A stretch of 64,000 nt of DNA, taken from positions 3,084,485 to 3,148,484 of the forward strand of contig NZ_CH672376.1 in NCBI RefSeq assembly GCF_000153105.1, read 5' to 3'. Positions within the stretch are counted from its first letter, which is position 1. Each line of letters opens with the position of its first letter. This DNA comes from Blastopirellula marina DSM 3645 (GTDB lineage: Bacteria; Planctomycetota; Planctomycetia; Pirellulales; Pirellulaceae). Made by a program: the position numbers and the translations under genes. This document shows positions 33,395 to 42,646 of the stretch, in pieces. The notes beneath the pieces were generated by a model, which searched no databases, had not been told where the DNA came from, and worked only from the letters and a program-made list of their open reading frames with translations.

Positions 33395-35173
33395 CTAGTC
33401 GTCTTCGCGAACGTTGAACTCTAACTTCCAGCGTCCGCCGGTCCGCGGACTGACGCACCACAGCTCTAGCTGTCCCAGTTCGGTGATCTTCGATTCAAAC
33501 GTCACCGGCACCGACGACTCTTGAATCGCGTCATCCTTCGGCAGCAACGTCTCTAGCGGATCGGTCTCGGCGATCTCCTCTTCGTCCCAGCGACTGAGGG
33601 CCTGACCGGGCTGATCGTCTTTGCGGATGGGGGACGAGAAAAATCGAAACTTGGCCGTCTCACCGACGATCAAGCCGACCTCTTGCGAGGGGACGTGAAT
33701 TGACGTCCCTTCTTCCATCCCGATCGGCACGACGTTGACCAGGTTCAACGGACGTGGTGCGCCGGGGATCGCCAGACCGGCTCGCTCGACGCCGATGTAG
33801 TACGCACGAGCCGTACCGCCGCGGATGCGAATGCCGCCGTGTCGTTTCGCCCAGCCATAGAAGGCGGCGCCGCGCGCGACGGCGTAGTCCAGATCATGCG
33901 GCCCCGCCAAACGTTGCGGGGCTTCGGTGTTCCAATCGGCCAGCACTTCCATCAAGCGATCTTGGAACGCATCGCTCTTGAAGACGCCGCCGTTGAACAA
34001 CACGTGCGTGACCGGTTTCTCCGCTTCGTCACGATGCGCTTGCAAAAAAGCAGCCAAATGGCGCGTGATCGCCGGATCCGATTCGTAAGGGAGCCCCAAC
34101 TCTTGAAAGCCAGACGAGTGCCCACGCTCGGGATGCGCGTCAGCGCCGCACTTCGGGAAGAATCCGTCAAGCAGCAATTTCAAGGCGCGATCGCGCGGCA
34201 CGTCGACTGTGACCGTGCCGCCGATCAGCTTGCTGCCGCGCCCCAAGACCGAGATCGGCTGCGCGTCGGCGTTCTCATCTTGCAGCAACGTCTCTTTGGC
34301 GGCGCGACACGAATGCCAGAGCGAAATCGACTGCCACGGGTCGAGGTTGACCCCTTTCTCGGCGAAGAGGGTCGAGACGTCGAACGCCATCGCGAGGTCC
34401 ATGTTGTCACCGCCGACCAGCAGGTGATTGCCGACCGCGACGCGGCGGAGCGAGAGCTCGCCCCCTTCTTCATCTACTTGGACCAGCGTCAGGTCGGTCG
34501 TGCCGCCGCCGACGTCGCAGACCAACAGGCGATCGTTCACTTTCAGCTGCTTGCGCCATTTCTCGCCCCAGTGGTTTAACCAGGCGTAGACGGCGGCCTG
34601 GGGCTCTTCGAGCAGCACCAGCGTATCGGGCAGTCCGGCGCCTTGGGCCGCTTCACGCGTCAGCTCACGAGCGCTGGCGTCAAACGACGCCGGCACCGTC
34701 AGCACGACGGTTTGCTCTTGCAGCGACGACTCGGGGAACTTGGCGTTCCACGCGGCGGCCAGATGTTCTAAATAACGGCGAGTCGCTTCGACCGGCGAGA
34801 TCTGCGGCAACCCCTCGGGCGCATTCCAGGGCAAGATGTCTTGCTGGCGATCGACCTTGTGATGCGAGAGCCAGCTTTTCGCGCCGCCGACGGTGCGATC
34901 TGGCGCGTCGGCCGATTGCCGCCGCGCAATTTCTCCGACGGCAAAGTCGCGCTGATCGGCCCAGGGGAGATCGAGCGCCTGTTGCGACTTTTCGGCTTCG
35001 CCCCCCAGATAGACGAACGACGGCAGCGAATGGCGACTATCAATTGTGTGGGGCGCAATCAATTGCGGTAGTTCGAGCAACTCGACTTCGGCTTGCTCGG
35101 TTTCGAGCGAAGCATATGCGACGACGCTATTGGTCGTGCCGAGATCGATCCCTACGACATAGTTGGCAGGCAT
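33395..35173 (-). CDS. Hsp70-family protein, short form
   Basis: The frame opens at TTG 35179, but ATG 35173 (592 residues) has AAAAGGA seven bases upstream. The ATPase motifs are intact: VVGIDLGTTNSVVAYAS at the N-terminus, CDVGGGTTDLTLVQVD near residue 220 and LFNGGVFKSDAFQDRL near residue 390. The protein stops soon after a short beta-rich segment (RPLNLVNVVPIGMEEGTSIH; KFRFFSSPIRKDD) and lacks the usual DnaK lid. It is separated from the larger paralogue by 12 bases. The two share the FQELGLP-DPAITRHLAAFL segment, indicating descent from one duplicated gene. Confidence 0.9.
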   Translation of the reverse strand: MPANYVVGIDLGTTNSVVAYASLETEQAEVELLELPQLIAPHTIDSRHSLPSFVYLGGEAEKSQQALDLPWADQRDFAVGEIARRQSADAPDRTVGGAKSWLSHHKVDRQQDILPWNAPEGLPQISPVEATRRYLEHLAAAWNAKFPESSLQEQTVVLTVPASFDASARELTREAAQGAGLPDTLVLLEEPQAAVYAWLNHWGEKWRKQLKVNDRLLVCDVGGGTTDLTLVQVDEEGGELSLRRVAVGNHLLVGGDNMDLAMAFDVSTLFAEKGVNLDPWQSISLWHSCRAAKETLLQDENADAQPISVLGRGSKLIGGTVTVDVPRDRALKLLLDGFFPKCGADAHPERGHSSGFQELGLPYESDPAITRHLAAFLQAHRDEAEKPVTHVLFNGGVFKSDAFQDRLMEVLADWNTEAPQRLAGPHDLDYAVARGAAFYGWAKRHGGIRIRGGTARAYYIGVERAGLAIPGAPRPLNLVNVVPIGMEEGTSIHVPSQEVGLIVGETAKFRFFSSPIRKDDQPGQALSRWDEEEIAETDPLETLLPKDDAIQESSVPVTFESKITELGQLELWCVSPRTGGRWKLEFNVREDD

Positions 35174-35212
35174 CTTCAAATCCTTTTCAGAGGGTGATCG
35201 CCGCGGGAAAGA

Positions 35213-35764
35213 TTAAACCTCGGCCTCGGCCGGGGCAAGAATCTTGGCCGCTTCCGGCTGACCGTTCCACTTGGGCAATTCGCATTTGGTCGCTCGCCAG
35301 CCGGCATGCACCAGGCGAGCCGTTTCGGGGGGAGTCGCGCCGACCGAGCCAACCAGCCGCAGTTCGAGCGGATTAAAGCCGGCCGGAACGGCGATGCTGG
35401 TCCCCTCTTCTTCGTCGCGCAAACGCTCGATCCCAAAAATCCGTTCGAGCGTCGCTTTGGTATCGCGGTGCACGTCGCGAACCGCGGCGCCGATTTGAGC
35501 GTCTGCAAAGGAGCTGAGATCTTCCTGGAACAGATCGAGGAAGCGTGCTTCACGCTGCAGCGCCGCCAACAACACCAGCGCGTCAACGCCACGCGGAACG
35601 GCCGGCTTCGGCGGCTCCGCCGGCTTGGGGGGCTCCGGCTTCGTCGTAGGAGCAGGCGCTTCGCCAGCGGCGGGCAACAGTAACACCGCTTGCGCTTTCT
35701 CCGCCGTTTCGCGATTGAACAGGATCTTAAAGAACAACGTCAGTGCTGTACCCAGGCGGCCCAT
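35213..35764 (-). CDS. DUF2760 domain-containing protein
   Basis: The frame opens at TTG 35845, but ATG 35764 (183 residues, MGRLGTALTLFFKIL) is the more natural start; GAGGA lies 13 bases upstream, which is long. A hydrophobic N-terminal segment and a Pro/Glu/Lys-rich linker (about 35-62) lead to a conserved domain: DALVLLAALQREARFLDLFQ, then EDLSSFADAQIGAAVRDVH, then ELRLVGSV and a final LVHAGWRATKCELPKW. This is the DUF2760 pattern as I remember it, a family found next to Hsp70-like genes in several phyla. Its place 39 bases before the two Hsp70 genes supports a shared role, perhaps as a cofactor. Confidence 0.85.
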   Translation of the reverse strand: MGRLGTALTLFFKILFNRETAEKAQAVLLLPAAGEAPAPTTKPEPPKPAEPPKPAVPRGVDALVLLAALQREARFLDLFQEDLSSFADAQIGAAVRDVHRDTKATLERIFGIERLRDEEEGTSIAVPAGFNPLELRLVGSVGATPPETARLVHAGWRATKCELPKWNGQPEAAKILAPAEAEV

Positions 35765-35974
35765 GGAAGTTCGTATGTCCTCTAGTGCGGGAATAAACGG
35801 CGTCGGCAGACTGTCCAACCTATCGAGAGTCGCCGCTGGCCGCAATTACCAACCGGCGAAGGGCAATCGACGCAACGTAAAGCAGCCATTAGGGAAACAG
35901 CCCTCACAACCTGCGATATCACGCCAACCCGCAGTCGAATTGGCGTATCTGACGAGCGCCGAGACCGTTAGGAT

Positions 35975-37396
35975 ATGAACTTTCCAGGACCCCATTTTCT
36001 TGAGAGCCAGATGGCCCCTGTCGCATCGCTAGAGCCGAAATTGCCCAAGGAGGAAAACCTCCCCAAGCCTGTGGAATCGAATTCTGCAGAGGGCGAGTTG
36101 CCTGCGGGTCGGCCTGACTTGGTCGTGCGTGCGGTTCCCTTCTTTTATGGTTGGCTGATTCTCCCGATCTCGATGGTCGCCCAGTTTTGCACTAGCCCTG
36201 GTCAAACCTATGGCGTGTCGCTGTTCAATACGCACTTTACGACCGATCTGCAGTTGAGCAGTCTTGACGTGTCGTTCGCTTATATGTGGGGAACGATTAT
36301 CGCTTCGCTCCCGATGTCGCTGATCGGCGGATTCGCCGATCGCTTTGGTTTGCGACGATCGATGACAGCCGTGGTGCTGATCTTTGGCTGCGCTTGCATT
36401 TTTATGTCGCAAGTGGGGGGAGTCTGGAGCCTGTTTCTCGGGTTTCTGTTGATTCGGATGTTCGGCCAAGGTTCGCTGACGCTGCTGGCGACCAATTCGG
36501 TCGACATGTGGTTTCGCGACCGACTTGGATTCGCCGTCGGGATTCGTAATTTGTCGATGCCGATCTCCTTGGCGCTGTTTCCTCTGATTTCCGAATCGTT
36601 GATCGACAATGTCGGCTGGCGCTCGACCTACTTTCTGCTTGGTTTGGGCGTTTGGGCGGCGATGTTGCCGCTGTTGTTCATCTTCTTTCGCAATCGCCCT
36701 GAAGATATTGGGCAATTGCCCGACGGCGTGAAGCGTTTGCCGGTCGATCCGAATAGCGAAATTCAGGAAGAGGAAATTCCGGCCGATTTGCATCTGCCGC
36801 AGTTCACCTTAGGCGAAGCGCTGCTGACGCGGTCTTATTGGATTTTGGTGACGCTGATGTCGTCTTGGGCGATGATCGCGACCGCGCTGACCTTTGTGAT
36901 GGTCAGCTTTTTGCAAAGTCGCGGACTGACCGCCGAACAAGCGCCGGTGATTTTCCTCTGCACCGCGTTGACGATGGCGATCTGTCAATTTGTCGGAGGT
37001 TGGCTGGCCGACCATGTTCGCCTGCATTGGTTGATGGCGACCGGCGCCGCGGCGCTGGCCTTGTCGGTCATTTGCTATGGCCAGATCCATTCGGTCTATG
37101 GCTGTGCGATTTTTGGTTTGGTGTTTGGCGCCGCTCAAGGAATCGCCGTCTCCGGCGCAAGTTCCGCTTGGGCCCGGTATTTCGGGCGAGCGCATCTCGG
37201 TAAGATCAAGGGGAGCTCAATGACGATGATCGTCGCCGGCAGCGCCGCCGGTCCCTATTTGCTCAATTTAGGGGCCGCTTATTTTGGCGGATACGGGCCG
37301 GTTTTGTGGCTCTTCACCGCGATCTTCGCCGCGCTCGCCGTGGCTTGCATGTTCTGCACGCCGCCGCGCGTCCACTATCCGCAACCAAAATTTTAA
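35975..37396 (+). CDS. MFS transporter
   Basis: A 473-residue protein with about 12 membrane helices from residue 50 on. The loop between helices 2 and 3 has the MFS pattern GGFADRFGLRRSM, and the second half has the equivalent GGWLADHVRLHWLMATG. The N-terminal ~45 residues are polar (KLPKEENLPKPVESNSAEG). ATG 35975 is used; ATG 36011 with GAGAG just upstream is an alternative. The sequence resembles the oxalate/formate- or monocarboxylate-type MFS group, but no substrate can be assigned. The alpha/beta hydrolase gene follows after 43 bases. Confidence 0.9.
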   Translation: MNFPGPHFLESQMAPVASLEPKLPKEENLPKPVESNSAEGELPAGRPDLVVRAVPFFYGWLILPISMVAQFCTSPGQTYGVSLFNTHFTTDLQLSSLDVSFAYMWGTIIASLPMSLIGGFADRFGLRRSMTAVVLIFGCACIFMSQVGGVWSLFLGFLLIRMFGQGSLTLLATNSVDMWFRDRLGFAVGIRNLSMPISLALFPLISESLIDNVGWRSTYFLLGLGVWAAMLPLLFIFFRNRPEDIGQLPDGVKRLPVDPNSEIQEEEIPADLHLPQFTLGEALLTRSYWILVTLMSSWAMIATALTFVMVSFLQSRGLTAEQAPVIFLCTALTMAICQFVGGWLADHVRLHWLMATGAAALALSVICYGQIHSVYGCAIFGLVFGAAQGIAVSGASSAWARYFGRAHLGKIKGSSMTMIVAGSAAGPYLLNLGAAYFGGYGPVLWLFTAIFAALAVACMFCTPPRVHYPQPKF

Positions 37397-37439
37397 GCTC
37401 ACGCTTCTTTGCTGCTGTTCTTTGCCGGGATGACGATCT

Positions 37440-38240
37440 ATGACTGCCGCGGTGGACAAGTATTTTGATAGCGACGGCGTCCAGCTGCGTTATATCGAGC
37501 AGGGATACGGCGAGCCGGTCATTCTGCTGCACGGCTTTACCCGGAACATTGAACAAGGCTGGGTCAACTACAAATTATTCGACCGGCTCAGCGAATTCTT
37601 TCATGTCATTGCGCTCGATGCGCGCGGACATGGCAAAAGCGACAAGCCGCACAGCGACGTCTACGGCAAACAGATGTACGTCGACATCGTCCGCCTGATG
37701 GATCATTTAAAGCTTGAATCGGCCCATCTGGTCGGATATTCGATGGGGGGACGTTTGTCGCTGAAAACGACGATCCACTATCCCAAACGCGTACGCTCGA
37801 CGCTGCTGTTAGCCGCCGGCGCTGGTCGCTCGGACGAGGGTCGGCAGTTGTGGAGCGATTTGAGCGAGTCGCTCGAAACCGCCGGCCAACTGCATCCTCT
37901 GATGAAAGTGCTGTGGTCGAATCGCAAACCGCCGAGCGAGCGACAATTGACGGCGATGAACGCCAACATGATGGACGGCAACGATCCGTTGGCGTTGGCT
38001 GGCGTCGCGCGTGGATATCACGAACTCGGCGTGACCACCGACGACGTCGCTGCGATCACAACTCCCCTGCAGGTCGTGATCGGCGAAGAAGACGCCGCCG
38101 CACGCAGCGACGCCGATCGATTGTGCCGCGACGCGCCGCATGCAACCTGCATTCTGGTTCCCGGGACAGATCACTTCTCGCTCTTGCTACGTCCGGAGCT
38201 AGCGACGTACATTGTGGACTTCCTACTGCAAGTTTCTTAG
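37440..38240 (+). CDS. alpha/beta-fold hydrolase
   Basis: A 266-residue cytoplasmic hydrolase of the classical alpha/beta fold: oxyanion motif LLHGFTRN (about 29-36), DARGHGKSDKP near residue 60, nucleophile elbow GYSMGG with Ser101, an aspartate in VVIGEEDAAA, and His in PGTDHFSLLL near the C-terminus. The closest general types are esterases and haloperoxidase-like or menH-like hydrolases. It lies 43 bases after the MFS gene and may be co-transcribed with it, suggesting uptake and cleavage of an ester; this is inference. Confidence 0.9.
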   Translation: MTAAVDKYFDSDGVQLRYIEQGYGEPVILLHGFTRNIEQGWVNYKLFDRLSEFFHVIALDARGHGKSDKPHSDVYGKQMYVDIVRLMDHLKLESAHLVGYSMGGRLSLKTTIHYPKRVRSTLLLAAGAGRSDEGRQLWSDLSESLETAGQLHPLMKVLWSNRKPPSERQLTAMNANMMDGNDPLALAGVARGYHELGVTTDDVAAITTPLQVVIGEEDAAARSDADRLCRDAPHATCILVPGTDHFSLLLRPELATYIVDFLLQVS

Positions 38241-38245
38241 TCCAC

Positions 38246-38414
38246 CCTCTTCGTCGCTCGAAGCGCAAGCGAGGGAAATGCGATCTCAATTGGAATGACC
38301 AATGTCTAATAAAGCATGAAACCCAACGAATCACGTGGTTTCGTTATTTTGTTAGACATTCGTCATTTGCTTGCATTTGCATTTCCCTCGCTTGCGCTTC
38401 GGGCCACGAAGAGG
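38246..38414. repeat. palindromic intergenic repeat, family 1, long copy
   Basis: Outer arms 38246-38282 and 38379-38414 are near-perfect inverted copies with core CGAAGCGCAAGCGAGGGAAA. Inner arms 38294-38312 and 38349-38367 are also inverted copies (AATGACCAATGTCTAATAA against the complement of TTGTTAGACATTCGTCATT). Near the centre GAAACC and GGTTTC pair again, so the whole 169 bases can fold into one long hairpin. The outer arm matches the shorter element at 21339-21444. It lies between the hydrolase and helicase genes. There is no coding capacity, consistent with a MITE- or REP-like element. Confidence 0.85.
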
Positions 38415-38457
38415 ATATTGCAACATCCTTTCCTCTCTCGCCGGCAATTTTCGCTCT

Positions 38458-40521
38458 ATGGCCAAACTCCATTTAGAATCGCTTCCTCTCGGTACGACCA
38501 ACGGCGGCGTCTTCAAGCTGCTGATCGAAGAGGCCGGCGTTAATAATCGGGATATTGGCCGGATCCAACTGCAGCGCCGCACCGCTGCGATCGAACTTCC
38601 GGCCGACGTCTGTGGGCGAACGCAGCGCAAGCTTGCCGAAAGTGTGCCGGAACTTGTGGGCTGGGTCGAACCGGACGATGTCGAGCAACCGGCCCTTTTT
38701 CGCCAGTTCGAACGCTGTTTGAATTTCGAAGCGAAAGAGCAGGAAGAGCGGATCGCCAACGATCCTGGCTCGCTGCGACTGAAAGGTCTGCGCCTGCAAG
38801 ACCAATGGTCGGCGCTCGGCGGCAGGATGATTTGCCGGTTGACCGGCAAGAATCCGCAAGCCAGAATGCCGATGCACGGGCTACGCGTCGGATCGCCGAT
38901 TGTGTTGCTTTCCCACAACGGCGAAGATCGTGCACGCGGCGTCGTCACACGGGTCTTCTCGACCTCGCTCGAAGTTGCGATCGGCGGTTTGTGGGAAGGG
39001 GAAGAAGACAAACTGAGCGTCGCGATTTCGACCGACGAGATTGCCCGCAAACGCCAAGAGCGCGCGATGCTGAAAGCGGCGTCGGCCTGCGGAAGTCGGA
39101 CGGCGGAGCTGCGCGACGTGTTGTTAGAGCTACAGTCGCCGTCGTTTGATGAGCGTGACGAAAGCTTGGCGTCGCCGCAACTCAACGCTTCGCAACAAGC
39201 GGCGGTTCAATTGGCGCTCTCGGCGCGTGACTTCTCGATCATTCATGGCCCGCCGGGAACCGGCAAGACGATTACCTTGGCCGAGATCGTCCGCGCGGCG
39301 GTCGCGCGCGGCGAGAAGGTTTTGGCCTGTGCGCCCAGCAATCTGGCGGTCGACAATCTGGTCGAACGCTTTTGGGCGTGTGGATTGAAGGCGGTTCGAT
39401 TGGGACACCCGGCGCGGGTGAGCGAGTCTTTGCATGACGCGCTGTTGGAGGCGCTCGTCCGCGAGCATCCCGACGCCAAGTTAGCCGAAAAGCTGGTCAG
39501 CGAGGCGAAAACCCTCTTCCGCAAAGCCGATCGCTTTACGCGCTCGAAACCGGCGCCTGGCGAAAAGCGATCACTGCGCGACGAAGCCCGCGAGTTGTTA
39601 GACGACGCGGCGCGGATTCAACAGCAGACGCTGGAACGTTTGCTGGATGACGCGCCGGTGGTCTGCTGTACGTTGACCGGCGTCGACGATGATCTCCTGG
39701 GCGCTCGCCGCTTTGACCTGGCGGTGATCGACGAAGCCTGCCAAACGACCGAACCGGCTTGTTGGATCCCGGTCTCGCGCAGCCAGCGCCTGGTGATCGC
39801 CGGCGACCATTGTCAACTGCCGCCGACGATTGTCTCGCGCGAAGCGGAAGCGGCCGGTTTTGGCGTCAGCATGCTAGAGCGGCTGATCGCGCGTTATCCG
39901 CAAGCGGCTCAGCGGCTCGAACTGCAATATCGGATGCATGCCCACATCATGGAGTTCAGCTCGCTCGAGTTCTACGACGGCGCTTTGTTGGCGGATCCGT
40001 CGGTCGAGGCGCATTCATTGACCGACTTGATCGCCGCCGATGAATTGTGGGCGAAGCCGGTGCAGTTTTTTGATACGGCCGGCGCCGACTATCAAGAAGA
40101 GCAGGACGATTCGTCGAGTCGCACCAATCCGCGGGAAGCGGAACTGGTCGTCCGCAAAGTGAATCAGCTGATCGCTTTGGAAATGCCGCCAGAGCAGATC
40201 GCCGTGATTTCTCCTTACGCGGCGCAGGTTCGGCTGTTACGCGAGAGCTTGCCAGGTGGAGTCGAATGCGATTCAGTCGATGGGTTCCAGGGCCGCGAGC
40301 AGGAAGTGGTGATTTGCTCGTTGGTTCGCTCCAACGAAAAGGGAGAAATCGGCTTTTTGGCCGATGTGCGGCGGATGAACGTCGCGATGACGCGAGCCAA
40401 GCGGAAATTGATCGTGATCGGCGATAGCTCCACCATCGGGGGGAATGAGTTCTACGCTCGTTTCTTAGAATACGTGGAATCGATGGACGCTTACCACTCG
40501 GTTTGGGAAGAAATCGATTAG
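38458..40521 (+). CDS. UPF1/SMUBP2-like superfamily 1 helicase with DbpA-like RNA-binding N-terminus
   Basis: The frame opens at 38371 inside the repeat element; ATG 38458 (687 residues, MAKLHLESLP) is the likely start. Residues 15-60 resemble the RRM-like RNA-binding domain of DbpA/CsdA helicases (VFKLLIEEAGVNNRDIGRIQ). Then come a beta-rich 1B-type domain (GLRVGSPIVLLSHNGEDRAR) and the SF1 helicase core: Walker A GPPGTGKT near 264, CAPSNLAVDNL, DEACQ near 424, GDHCQLPPTI, QYRMH, and VDGFQGREQEVVICSLVRSN and MNVAMTRAKRKLIVIGD near the C-terminus. This set is typical of UPF1/IGHMBP2-like helicases acting on RNA or DNA 5'-3'. It is monocistronic. Confidence 0.9.
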   Translation: MAKLHLESLPLGTTNGGVFKLLIEEAGVNNRDIGRIQLQRRTAAIELPADVCGRTQRKLAESVPELVGWVEPDDVEQPALFRQFERCLNFEAKEQEERIANDPGSLRLKGLRLQDQWSALGGRMICRLTGKNPQARMPMHGLRVGSPIVLLSHNGEDRARGVVTRVFSTSLEVAIGGLWEGEEDKLSVAISTDEIARKRQERAMLKAASACGSRTAELRDVLLELQSPSFDERDESLASPQLNASQQAAVQLALSARDFSIIHGPPGTGKTITLAEIVRAAVARGEKVLACAPSNLAVDNLVERFWACGLKAVRLGHPARVSESLHDALLEALVREHPDAKLAEKLVSEAKTLFRKADRFTRSKPAPGEKRSLRDEARELLDDAARIQQQTLERLLDDAPVVCCTLTGVDDDLLGARRFDLAVIDEACQTTEPACWIPVSRSQRLVIAGDHCQLPPTIVSREAEAAGFGVSMLERLIARYPQAAQRLELQYRMHAHIMEFSSLEFYDGALLADPSVEAHSLTDLIAADELWAKPVQFFDTAGADYQEEQDDSSSRTNPREAELVVRKVNQLIALEMPPEQIAVISPYAAQVRLLRESLPGGVECDSVDGFQGREQEVVICSLVRSNEKGEIGFLADVRRMNVAMTRAKRKLIVIGDSSTIGGNEFYARFLEYVESMDAYHSVWEEID

Positions 40522-40681
40522 GTGAGCGACGCAGTCGTCAACTCTAACCGTGGATTAACGTCGCCATTTTTTGCGATGTAAAGAGACGCGGCGACGGCGA
40601 GAGACTTTGCGACTTGCTCAAATTGGGTTATTCTGAAGGCTTCCGGCCTTTGAATCCTACCCGCCATTGTGAGTCCTTTTT

Positions 40682-41956
40682 ATGACGCAATCTGCTGCAA
40701 GTCGTCGCCAGTTCCTCAAGACATCGGCTGCTGCTGCGGCCGGCTTGGCTGTCGCACCTGCTTTTATTCCTTCCACTGCGTTTGGCGCGAACGAGCGCAT
40801 CGTGACTGGCCACATCGGTTTAGGTGGGCAAGGTCGCGGCAATCTGGGCAAATTTGTCAAAAACGCCGTCGCGATCTGCGATGTCGATAGCAAGCATGCC
40901 CAACAGGCCGCGAAGATCGTGAAGGACAAAGCGGGAACCGAGTGCGAGATCTACGGCGACTACCGTAAAGTGCTGGATCGCAAAGATATCGACGCCGTCG
41001 TGATCTCGACTCCCGACCATTGGCACGCTTTGCCGACGATCCACGCGTGTGAAGCGGGCAAAGACGTCTACTGCGAAAAGCCGCTGACGCTGACCGTTGT
41101 CGAAGGACGCAAGATTGTCGACGCGGCTCGCAGCAACAAAAGGATTGTGCAGACCGGCTCGCAGCAGCGATCGTCGAGCAACTTCCGCAAAGCGTGCGAA
41201 CTGGTTCGCTCTGGCTATCTCGGCAAGTTGCAGCAAGTGTTGGTTGGTATTCCGGGACCCAATCACCCCGGCGAGCCGGATCCCATCTCCGAGCCGCCTG
41301 CCGAATTGGACTTCGATTTCTGGCTTGGCCCAGCCCCCAAGCGTCCTTACGTCAAAAATCACGTCCACTACCACTTTCGCTTTTTCTGGGACTACTCCGG
41401 CGGTCAGATGACCAACTGGGGCGCGCATCACATCGACATCGCTCACTGGGGCATGGGCGTCGACGACAGCGGACCGCTTTCGGTCGACGGCAAAGCGACG
41501 TTCCATCCCAAGGGATGGCACGATGTGACCGAAACCTGCCGCATCACCTACGTCTATCCCAATGACGTTACGATGATCCTCGGCCAAGGCCAAAAGGACA
41601 TCCCCGGCGGGACGACTTTCATTGGTGAAAAGGGGAAAATCTTCGTCAATCGCGGCAAGTTCGTTGCGACGCCGGACGAGATCGGCAAGATCGAATTGAC
41701 CTCCAGTGACGTTCATTTGTACGACAGCAACCACCACCACAATAACTTCCTCGATTGCATCAAGTCGCGCGAGTTGCCGATCTGCGACGCCGAGATCGGT
41801 CATCGCACGGCGACCGCTTGCCATCTGGGGAATATCTCGTGCCGACTGGGCCGCAAGATCACGTGGGACGCCAAGAGCGAGAAGATTGTCGGCGACGATA
41901 GTGAAGCGACCGCGTTGATTTCACGCCCTTATCGCTCGCCGTGGGAGTTGACCTAA
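40682..41956 (+). CDS. Tat-exported Gfo/Idh/MocA family oxidoreductase
   Basis: A 424-residue protein with a twin-arginine signal (SRRQFLKTSAAAAAGLAVAP), so it is exported folded. The Rossmann domain begins at about residue 40 (TGHIGLGGQGRGNLGKF), with the family motif CEKPLTLTV near residue 138 and a catalytic-region motif GGQMTNWGAHHIDIAHWGMG. The C-terminal domain has YDSNHHHNNFLDCIKSRELP. These secreted planctomycete members are thought to act on sugars or their derivatives with NAD(P); substrate unknown. Its TAA shares its last A with the ATG of the SGNH hydrolase gene (TAATG), so the two are translationally coupled. Confidence 0.93.
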   Translation: MTQSAASRRQFLKTSAAAAAGLAVAPAFIPSTAFGANERIVTGHIGLGGQGRGNLGKFVKNAVAICDVDSKHAQQAAKIVKDKAGTECEIYGDYRKVLDRKDIDAVVISTPDHWHALPTIHACEAGKDVYCEKPLTLTVVEGRKIVDAARSNKRIVQTGSQQRSSSNFRKACELVRSGYLGKLQQVLVGIPGPNHPGEPDPISEPPAELDFDFWLGPAPKRPYVKNHVHYHFRFFWDYSGGQMTNWGAHHIDIAHWGMGVDDSGPLSVDGKATFHPKGWHDVTETCRITYVYPNDVTMILGQGQKDIPGGTTFIGEKGKIFVNRGKFVATPDEIGKIELTSSDVHLYDSNHHHNNFLDCIKSRELPICDAEIGHRTATACHLGNISCRLGRKITWDAKSEKIVGDDSEATALISRPYRSPWELT

Positions 41957-42615
41957 TGAAGCGGATTCTATTCGCATTGACCATGCTGGCGACGCTCGTG
42001 TCGCCGGCGCTGGGCGAAAAATATGACCCGGCTCGCTGGGAGAAAACGATCGTGGGGCTCGAAGCGAAGGACGCCAAAGCCTCGCCGCCGAAGAATGGGA
42101 TCGTTTTCATCGGCAGCTCCAGCATTCGCATGTGGGATTTGCCGAAGTACTTTCCTGACCAAGCGGTGATCAATCACGGCTTTGGCGGATCGCACCTGGA
42201 AGACTCGGTCTACTACGCCGATCGTCTGGTGACTTCGCTTCAACCGCGAGCGGTGGTGCTGTACGCCGGCGATAACGATGTTGGACACGGCTATACTCCA
42301 GAGCGGGTCAAGGACGACTTCCTGAAGTTCGTCGACAAGGTCCATGCGAAACTGCCGGAGACTGAGATCTTGTTTATTGCGGTCAAGCCGAGCCTTTCTC
42401 GTTGGAAGCTGGTCGATCAGGTTCGCGCAACCAATCGCCTGATCGCGGCCGAGTGCGAAAAGAGCGACCTGCTGACCTTCATTGACGTCGACGCGCCGAT
42501 GATCGGCGAAGATGGCAAGCCGCGCGCTGAGTTGTTTCAGAAAGATGGTCTGCACATGACCGACGCCGGCTATCAGATTTGGACCAAGCTGGTGCAACCG
42601 GAGATCGCCAACTAA
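41956..42615 (+). CDS. secreted SGNH/GDSL hydrolase
   Basis: A 219-residue protein with a signal peptide (residues 1-20, LVSPALG). The SGNH blocks are visible: block I FIGSSSIRMW (residues 51-60), block II GFGGSHL (about 75-81), block III GDND (Asn107) and block V DGLHMTDAGY near the C-terminus. Such proteins are esterases, often acetyl-esterases of sugars. The start codon overlaps the stop of the oxidoreductase gene, suggesting joint action on one periplasmic carbohydrate substrate. A perfect bidirectional terminator follows. Confidence 0.92.
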   Translation: MKRILFALTMLATLVSPALGEKYDPARWEKTIVGLEAKDAKASPPKNGIVFIGSSSIRMWDLPKYFPDQAVINHGFGGSHLEDSVYYADRLVTSLQPRAVVLYAGDNDVGHGYTPERVKDDFLKFVDKVHAKLPETEILFIAVKPSLSRWKLVDQVRATNRLIAAECEKSDLLTFIDVDAPMIGEDGKPRAELFQKDGLHMTDAGYQIWTKLVQPEIAN

Positions 42616-42646
42616 CGCAATCAACGTCAAAGCTTAACAGCGCATG

